Positions 57,686-64,000 of a stretch of 64,000 nt of DNA are shown here, in pieces (within the stretch, counting starts at the first letter, position 1; each line of letters opens with the position of its first letter). Origin of the DNA: Ceratothoa steindachneri (Eukaryota > Arthropoda > Malacostraca > Isopoda > Cymothoidae); contig OZ018331.1 in the NCBI GenBank assembly GCA_963969495.1, forward strand, positions 154,612,684 to 154,676,683, in the 5' to 3' direction. Below the pieces are notes generated by a model. The model made no database searches. It saw nothing but the letters and a program-made list of their open reading frames with translations, and was not told the DNA's origin. Both the position numbers and the translations under genes were made by a program.

Positions 57686-58559
57686 TGTGGTGGAGCGAAT
57701 GTGAGTGTGTGTGTGTGTGTGAAGGGCCATTCTCCCACCCATTTCCCAATACCCTCACCCTCCCTCTGTGTGAGCATTGTGTGTGAATAACTGGCATTTA
57801 AATTTTCTTTTGTTTTTTTTAATTTTTATTGATGTTTGTTTTCTCTTTTCAGAGAAAAGAGTTAGAAGTAAAAATAGATTCAAAGCATAATATTTATATA
57901 CATTTCAAAAGAACGCTAGCGAGGAAGAGTATTGTCTGATTAAAGAAGATTTACTGAGTTCGAGCATAGAGTGGAGACCTTGTGGATGCAACCGTGGGAC
58001 AACAAACTTCTAGCAGAAGTTGGAAAGAGGCCTAGAGGGTTTCTACCCCCATCCTGATAGGAGGGTTTACACAACCTCTCATTGGAAACCACGACTGCAC
58101 CTGGTTTCGTCAGCCCTCATCGTGAACCAAGAACAATACAGCCTTGCCCTAACTCGCAAGTGATACCCCAGCACCCTCCTTTTGTTTTAAAAGCATCGTA
58201 TAGTGTTGATTGAACTATCTTGTACCGTTCAGTTTTTCTTTTCATTTTTTTGCGCGCGCATTGTTTGACCTAGTACCGATTGGTGTTATTGTATAATTTT
58301 TTTTTTCCTCTTCGTCCGTTGTAGTTTTTATCTTGTTTTGTGATTGGGGAATTTTGGCCTTTTTGTGGTGTGCACACATTTTTTTCATCGAGTTCTTATA
58401 AGAAAATTTAATTTTCTTTTGTAATTATTATTGTATTTTTTTGTAAGTAAAGGACTGTACATACAATCCGTTTCATTCTCCTTCAATTTCTCATGTCCGG
58501 ATTAGTGTAGGAAGCGGGTTGGATCGATTGGGGTTAGTCTAGATTTTTGGCCCGCTACA
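57686..58559 (+). repeat. Solo LTR related to G1, inserted in the G2 RT
   Basis: 874 bp from TGTGGTGGAGCGAATG to GGCCCGCTACA. Both ends match the G1 LTR, as does the segment near 58,445-58,485 (TTGTAAGTAAAGGACTGTA), but the middle does not. Removing it together with one copy of ATGR joins the RT frame (SMHD to GRRVFMKMD), matching SMHE in G1. It is therefore an insertion that later lost its body by LTR-LTR recombination. Confidence 0.88.
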
Positions 58560-58984
58560 ATGGGAGGAGAGTATTTATGAAAATGGATTTGGTGCGTGGG
58601 TATTATCTGATGCCGGTGACTGAGGAGAGCCGGCCAATAACAGCATTCTCGACCGCTAAGAGGCATTACCAATTCCGAAACTTGAGCTTTGGATTGGCAA
58701 ATGCCCTGGCTGCTGTCCAGCGTGCTGAATGTGATATTGAGTGAGTTTCCGAGTAAGAGTATGCAAGTTTTTTGGGATGAAATTCTGATAATGAGCACAT
58801 GACTGTAGTGAAGGATGTATTGCGAAAGTTGGAAGAAATGGGAGTAAAAGTTAAGCTGTCCAAATGTGTGTGGTTTGCAGAAGTGGAATTTTGGGGACAT
58901 ATGGTGAGTGCGACAGGGTTGCAAAAATCTGAAAGGTTTATAGTGAAGGTGAGAGATTTCCCAAGGCCAAATATTGTTAGTTGC
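58560..58984 (+). pseudogene. G2 RT C-terminal part
   Basis: KMDLVRGYYLMPV, KRHYQFRNLSFGLANA, then a damaged catalytic loop (DEILIM where G1 has FIDDILIM) and LSKCVWFAEVEFWGHMVS. The catalytic YXDD is lost by substitution and shift near 58,770. Confidence 0.8.
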
Positions 58985-59560
58985 ATGGATTCCTTCGTCT
59001 AGTTGAATTTGGGAGGAAGTTTATGGAAGATTGTTCAGGTGTGATGAAACCCTTGAGTGAATGGACAGTAAAAAAGAAGGCTACCGTGATTAAATGGAGC
59101 CGGTCTATGAATGCAGCATTTGATAAGTTGAAAGCATTAGTAGTGAAAAATATGGAGCTTGTGTATCCTGATTATAAAGAGAATGCTAGTATGCTTGAGG
59201 TGTATACGGATGCAAGTGGTTATTCTATGGGTGGATGTTTAATGCAGGATCAGTTTGAAAGTGGAGTGAAAAGGAAGCGGGTGATAGAGTATGTATCGAA
59301 AGCTTTTAGTGTGGCAGAGCGTGCATATTCAATGAGTGAGGGGATTGGCTGCATTGCATTTTTGTTTGAAATCGCCAAGACTTTTTTGTATGGAGTGAAA
59401 TTTGTAGTGCAAATGGATCATCAGCCTCTAGTATATTTGCAGCGTATGAGGATGGTTGATAGTAGGCTGGCAAGGACGATGGAAGATTTGTGTGACTTTG
59501 ATTTTGTGGTAGAGTATTTGCTGGGTGAGAAGAATTAAATTGCGGATTTGATGTTGAGAT
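58985..59560 (+). pseudogene. G2 RNase H
   Basis: LEVYTDASGYSMGGCLMQD (first Asp), EYVSKAFSVAERAYSMSEG (the Glu-containing helix, altered from ERELAAI), MDHQPLVYLQRM and DFVVEYLLGEKN. Nearly colinear with G1. A stop follows at 59,536-59,538. Confidence 0.85.
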
Positions 59561-59647
59561 TACCAGGAAATGCAAATGAAAGTGTGACGGAAGGAATAAA
59601 TCCTGAATATTTGCCGAAAGGATTAACTGTTGGGAAGAGATGTGAGG

Positions 59648-60035
59648 GTGGTGGTAATTTATGTTTGAGTGTGTGCTTTGTGGCTTGCAGGACTTGGCTA
59701 ATGATGGACTAGAAGTTAAGGTGCCTGAGAGGGTGGATGACTTACAAAGAATGGTTATGGAAGAAGCATATAAAAGACCTTATCAGTTAGGTATGGATGA
59801 TGTGAACAAGCTGAAGAAAGAATTGAAGGTGATGTGTGCGTCAGGAGTGATGCCATTTCAGGAGTTGTTAGTGGTAGTAAGGTTGTTTGATGTGAGTGTG
59901 TGTACATTATGGAGGAGACAAGCCTGTGGTGTATCATAGTAAGGGGGTAAGCAGAGAGAGTGGATGTGAGATGCATTTACAATGTCTGAGTGAGGTACAT
60001 TATAATTGGGTAATTGAGAAAAAGAATTATGTACG
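59648..60035 (+). pseudogene. G2 OTU-like cysteine-protease domain
   Basis: Homologous to 20,700-21,095. MFECVLCGLQDLANDGLEVKV corresponds to MFESLWNGLQ in G1; a one-base loss just before this ATG disturbs the nucleophile codon. The middle has VDDLQRMVMEEAYKRP and ELKVMCASGVMPFQELLVVV, then HYGGDKPVVYH, and the end MHLQCLSEVHYNWVIE, with the putative catalytic His at 59,998-60,000. A shift lies near 59,905. The His motif and the strand before it fit OTU domains; no structure was computed. Confidence 0.55.
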
Positions 60036-60164
60036 GAAGTCTGTAAATGAAGTACCTGAGGAATGTGTGCCTGTCTACGGTGATGACGGGGCTACTTCTG
60101 AGGTGTTTGTTGAGAACATGAAAGTTGTGAGCGTGGCGTGCGAACATTAGATTGAAAAGAGGGT

Positions 60165-60485
60165 GCATATTGTGTTAAGAATAAATGAGAAGAGGTATTG
60201 TGGTATGATTGATACCGGTGCACAATTTTCTTTGGTGAATGCTAAAGTGGTGAGGGATGTAGAGAAGCTGAGTTGGAATATACCTAGGCGAGGCGTTACA
60301 GTCATGATTTCTGGGTTGGGAGAAGGAAACATGATGGCATGGGAAGAGTTGAGCTTGGCAGTAAGTATAGGAAAGTTGGAAAATGTAATGCATGAATTTG
60401 TAGTGTTAAGTGAGAAGTAGCTGCCTTATTGTTTTTTGTTGGGGATTGATTTCTTGCAAAGGAATGCTATTTCTGTGAATGTGTA
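60165..60485 (+). pseudogene. G2 second aspartic protease (PR2)
   Basis: CGMIDTGAQFSLVNAKVV has catalytic Asp at 60,211-60,213. VMISGLGEGNMMAWEELSLAV and HEFVVLSEK follow, then CFLLGIDFLQRNAISV, a full retropepsin motif set. Only one in-frame TAG (60,418-60,420) interrupts it. It lies between the OTU-like domain and integrase, as in G1. Confidence 0.87.
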
Positions 60486-60565
60486 AAATGAGTGCTTGAT
60501 GAAAGCTGGTATGGTTGTGGTAAACATGCAGTAAACTTGTATGTGAAAATGGATTTGCTTGGGTA

Positions 60566-61505
60566 GTGAGTGTGGATATGAATGAAGAGCTATTGACGGA
60601 AGATGATATTGAGAGTATGCAAGAGTCATGTCCAATGGTGCATGAGCTGAAGGAAAATGTATTGAGGAGTGTGACTGTTGAAGGATGGAGCAGTATATTG
60701 AAAGAGTTTAAAAGGTTTGCTCAAAAGTTTGTGTTAAGTCAAGATGTGATTTATTTTGTACGAATAATAGATGAGGAGGATGTGTATATTCCAGTATTTT
60801 CAGTTTCTGGTGCAATTGGGATGGTGAAAATTGTGCATCGAGAGGTTTGGACATATGGGGAAGAACAAGTTATGGGAGTGCATGAAAGAGCATGTGTTTA
60901 GTCCATTTTTGAGGAAAGTTTGTGTGGATGTTGCAATTACTTGCGAGGCGTGTCAGACGGGAAAGTATCAGAGAGTGTATGTGAGTTTGCCTGTTTTGAA
61001 ATTGTGCATGAAAGAGCCATTTGAAATGATAGCAATCGTTTTTGTGTTTTTTTTAATTCTATAGAGCCCATCTGGCAACTACCCACTTGGGCATAAGTCG
61101 CCGAAAAACACGACAGCCTAGAAGGTGATAGCGATCGATTGTGTGTCTTTGCCTTTGACTATGAGAGGTCATGTTGGAATGGTTGTAATGGTAGATCAAC
61201 AGAGTAATAAGTTTGTTTATGCTGCACCTTTGAAGAATAAAATGTCTGCGACTGTTGCCAGAGTTATGAGTGAGAAACTTTTACCAATGTGTGTATGTAA
61301 GCCTGCACGAATGTTGAGTGATAATGGACCTGAGTTTGTGGGGCATGCTTTTGAAGGAATGTTGCATGAATGAGATATTGCTCATGTGAGAACGACACTG
61401 TATGTACCTAGTGCGAACAGGTTGGTGGAATGAACGATCAGAACCTTGAGTGAGATGTTGCGATTGATGGTGAAAGATGGATTAGACTGGGATGAATGCT
61501 TAGGG
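60566..61505 (+). pseudogene. G2 integrase core, interrupted by a 79-bp insertion
   Basis: The zinc region is near 60,820-60,955 (GHMGKNKLWECMKEH, CEACQTGK). The first catalytic Asp (AIDCVSL) lies at about 61,135, just after the insertion, followed by MLSDNGPEFVGHAF (second Asp, about 61,320) and a VE at about 61,425. Several shifts are present. The order follows G1. Confidence 0.82.
61048..61126 (-). mobile_element. 79-bp I-like 3'-end insertion in the G2 integrase
   Basis: A poly-T and the newer 3' variant (atagagcccatctggcaact), as in N1 and N7. It is bordered by an imperfect 20-bp duplication starting GATAGCRATCG (61,028-61,047 and 61,127-61,146). It shows that this 3' end was retrotransposed into G2 after G2 had inserted. 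Confidence 0.85.
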
Positions 61506-61506
61506 T

Positions 61507-62110
61507 GTGTTATGGTTGTATAATATGACAGTGCATAAGCTGACTGGTATGTCTCCTGTTAAGTATGTGATGAATTTTGAGAGGCTTGTACGACCGTTAA
61601 TGAAACTAAGAGAGAATGATTCTGAGTTGTGGAGAAAAGCGAGTGAAAAATTTGAAAGTTTTTCTGTTGTGGATAAAGTGCTGAAACAGATTGAAACAAA
61701 CGGTAGACTGAATGTGGATAAATTGAAAGAGAATTTTGAAGGTCCATTTGTGGGTTTGGTCAAATGCGAGAAGTTATGTGATCGTTGGTGGAAGAGAGAA
61801 TGGATGCATGGATGAATATAGAGCACATCAGAATGAGTTGCTAAGGTGGTGGGAACTTCCAGCATATTTGATTGAGCATCCTGTAAATGAATGGTTATCT
61901 AGAGATGTGGAGGAATGTGAGGAGAATGAATTAGATGAGATCTTAGAAGGGAAGCAGTTAGTGTTAGTCGAGCATGGAAGGAGGAAGCGTAAGAGAAAGC
62001 AGTCGAGAAAGGATGGATGGAAAGAACTGTTTGGTGAGAGTGAGGTCAGTGAATTTTCTGGATTTTTACAAGGTCGAGATGGGGTGTATGATAGAACGTA
62101 TAGTATTTTG
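61507..62110 (+). pseudogene. G2 integrase C-terminus with GPF motif
   Basis: MLWLYNMTVHKLTGMSPVKY, then a KENFEGPFVGLVK segment that resembles the GPY/F module of integrase C-termini, then a charged part with RRKRKRKQSRK and an EFSGF motif (62,051-62,065). A shift lies near 61,800. Confidence 0.7.
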
Positions 62111-62124
62111 TAAGTTTCCGTTGA

Positions 62125-62418
62125 ATGAGTGAGTCTATGTTAGCGAGTATAAATGAGATAAGTGAGCAATTGGAGCAAGAGTCAATGAATGCTATGAAAG
62201 AATGGGAAGGATTAATGGATGAAGCAGAGAGGCTAGTTGAAGATTTGAGTGAGAATGGTCGGGGAGTATCAAATGTGTGTATGGATGAAGTGCGTATAGA
62301 AGAAGGCGGACACGACGAGGACTTGTTGACAGTGGGGACAAGGCTAGGCCCTGTTACTAGAAGAGGCAGTGTAAAAGAATATGATTGGGTGATGATGAAA
62401 GCTTTGGAATGGTTGTGA
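62125..62418 (+). other. Short acidic ORF at the 3' end of G2
   Basis: 97 codons (MSESMLASINEISEQLEQE...), rich in Glu and Asp, probably a helix followed by a loop. It has no recognised family. It lies between integrase and the polypurine tract, the place where some LTR elements carry an accessory gene; this could also be the detached end of pol. Confidence 0.45.
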
Positions 62419-62487
62419 GAGAGTAAGTAAAGAGTGAGGTGGAGAGGAAGCAATTGGTGGAGATTGGGAGCATGGTGAGATGAGACG

Positions 62488-62504
62488 AACTTAGGGAGGA
62501 GGGA
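62488..62504 (+). other. G2 polypurine tract
   Basis: AGGGAGGAGGGA lies directly before the 3' LTR, the expected primer for plus-strand DNA synthesis. Confidence 0.75.
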
Positions 62505-63466
62505 TGTGGTAGGCCCATTTTTGTTTGCCTGAGCTCACCAGTGCCCAATCTAATGTCCGCCTTTTGTTTCAGGTTTTGGTGAAGAAGGGAGGACAAAGCT
62601 GCCTTAAAGCAGTGTGGTTGCCCCCACGTCTTTTGCTGAGGTCTGACATCCCACCACCCCCCCGGCAAAATATATAAGAACAGGTTTTTGAGGATTGATT
62701 GAAAACGGCCATTATAAGAATGCACGAAAAGAAGTGGAGCTGGATGTAAAGCCAGGTACGATATGAGTGAGTGAGGGAGGGGGGGGGACACATACCACCT
62801 TGAAAGAAGCAACAGTGGGTAATTATGTTTCCCCTTTTCAGCTCCTTTGGTCCCGCTGCTCTTGTCTGTGAGTGAGGAGAAGGAAGAAGTCGAGCGCTAA
62901 GCCATCGGTGTGGCACAATTAAGGGGCCACAGCCAACTGTCCCCTTCGTTCCCCTTGAGAGAGAGAGAGAGAGGGAGAGACCAACTGCCCAAGTGCAGTT
63001 TCTTCCCCGCCCCAAACTCAGGGAGAGCGAGTGAACCGTCCCATAACATGCAAGAAAATGCCCCAGGGCAACATTATTGACTATTAAATTAACTGAGCCG
63101 GCTCAATTGGGGGTTTTGTGGTGGCCACAAGTGTTGGAAAGAGAGAGGTGGAGGAAACCATTGGTGCTTTCGCAAACCAATAGTGGTTTTTGGTAACAAA
63201 AGATATTTATTGTATATTGATCTTTATTGATATATATTGAGTGAAGTTGGAGTTGAAGCATCTATTTGTATATATTTTGTGTTATGCGTTTTTCTTATAT
63301 ATTTGTACTGTTGGGTAATTAATTGTATTGGGTGGTGGATAAATATATGTTATTTTAATAAAAGAAAATAGGTATCCATGTATTTTGTCTCCTTCCGATC
63401 TGACAGGCGTCTCACGAGTGAGTGAATGGATCTTGTGGTGGGTGGTTTCCAGGACCAGCCTCTACA
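62505..63466 (+). repeat. G2 3' LTR
   Basis: 962 bp with TGTGGTAGG and CTACA ends. The last two thirds are identical to the 5' LTR; the first third is clearly diverged. Confidence 0.9.
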
Positions 63467-64000
63467 CCCCCAAAGGGGGTGTCAAGCATTAAAGTCGCCA
63501 ATCAATAAAAAGGGAGGAGGGAGTTGAGAAATTAAATTAGCTAACTTTGTAGCTAAAACAGCTGTATCTCTATCCTCGCCAGGAGGAAGATACCGTGAAT
63601 AGACCAAATAATGGCGACAGGAAACAGGCGGACAGTAGCCAGCTGCAGGTCTGTGTTAAGAGAGAGCTGGTTGTGGAGAACCCTGTTGTTAAAAAAACAG
63701 CAGAACCATGAATTGGTTTTTCATGGTTCTTATAATATCCCACAAACCCAAAATGTTGGGTACTCGCAGAGTACCCAAGCAAGTCTCCTGTAAAGCAATA
63801 CAATCAGGATTGTAATCCTTAAGCAGGAGCTTGAACTCTTCCCATTTAGGGAAGAGACCTTGGAGGTTCCAAAGAATAATTAGGAAACATTGTTACCGTT
63901 TAAGCATAACGGTAGATTTCTTCCTACCTTTAGGTGTAGGAGATTTGGGATTTGAACTACCAGTGGAAGTAGTTCATGTGATACTAGCCTTAGGCTTGGA
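63467..64000 (-). pseudogene. J1: endonuclease N-terminal part, continuing off the window
   Basis: The minus strand gives NLQGLFPKWEEFKLLL, YNPDCIALQETCLG (endonuclease Glu) and LLIGDFNA next to HPLWG at the G2 boundary. The LWG edge joins across G2 to the GSDHFPI part at 53,266-53,532. A Lys/Ser-rich segment near 63,900-64,000 may be the ORF1 end. A stop lies close to the GDFNA motif. Confidence 0.7.

Larger units (their letters stand above)
53690..63466 (+). mobile_element. G2: Ty3-like LTR retrotransposon with the same expanded pol as G1
   Basis: 9.8 kb on the + strand, with LTRs 53,690-54,648 and 62,505-63,466 (TGTGGTAGG...CTACA). A CCCCC duplication flanks it (53,685-53,689 and 63,467-63,471), though in a C-rich context. 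Primer site and polypurine tract are in place. Domain order equals G1: Gag with five knuckles, PR1, RT, RNase H, OTU-like, PR2, integrase. LTR sequences are unrelated to those of G1 except at the very ends. A solo LTR and a 79-bp fragment have been inserted. Numerous stops make it inactive. Confidence 0.9.

Noticed and set aside
53690..63466. G2 or G1 as an endogenous retrovirus with an envelope gene
   Set aside because: No signal peptide, membrane-spanning segment or envelope-like frame between integrase and the 3' LTR; only a short acidic ORF in G2 and a DFSGF tail in G1.

Overview
This window looks like eukaryotic, most likely arthropod, intergenic DNA that is almost entirely transposable elements. 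No tRNA, rRNA, CRISPR, operon or convincing host gene was found. Support for an arthropod is the mix of I-like non-LTR elements, Ty3-type LTR elements, a mariner remnant and an interstitial (TTAGG)4 tract, which is the arthropod-type telomere repeat. A crustacean is plausible but cannot be proven from the sequence alone. Element names below are mine: N1-N8 are copies of one I-like non-LTR family, J1 is a second non-LTR family, and G1 and G2 are LTR elements.

1-14,914: a four-level nest. An RTE/CR1-type non-LTR ORF on the + strand (1-315, resuming near 14,660) was interrupted by N3. N3 was interrupted by N2 (11-bp target duplication) and N2 by N1 (13-bp target duplication). N1 (2038-8968) has the best preserved ORFs: a 1276-codon endonuclease/RT/RNase H frame and a 710-codon zinc-knuckle frame. 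Neither frame opens with an in-frame ATG.

16,541-27,908: N4, split by the 9.4-kb Ty3-like element G1 (- strand) with a CTGC duplication. The 3' LTR of G1 carries a dead mariner. 28-36.4 kb holds an unassigned possible exon, the eroded copies N5 and N6, and an unclassified 1.2-kb insertion. 36,445-42,018 is N7, a copy with intact ends that has lost its endonuclease and RT core; it sits inside an old DDE-like DNA transposon (36,346-36,444 and 42,030-43,760). 44.3-47.5 kb is AT-rich with nothing recognisable. 47,515-53,000 is N8. Beyond it J1 is split by the Ty3-like element G2 (+ strand, 53,690-63,466), which itself contains a solo LTR related to G1 and a 79-bp I-like 3'-end insertion.

The most interesting content is shared by G1 and G2. 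Both are degraded, but both carry the same unusual pol layout: Gag (coiled coil, capsid, five CCHC-type knuckles), a first aspartic protease, RT, RNase H, an OTU-like cysteine-protease domain, a second complete aspartic protease, then the integrase. The two families have different LTRs, so the arrangement is probably inherited from a common ancestor and is not an accident of one copy. The I-like family also shows a conserved 13-bp hairpin in its 5' UTR and a GC hairpin at the start of ORF2.
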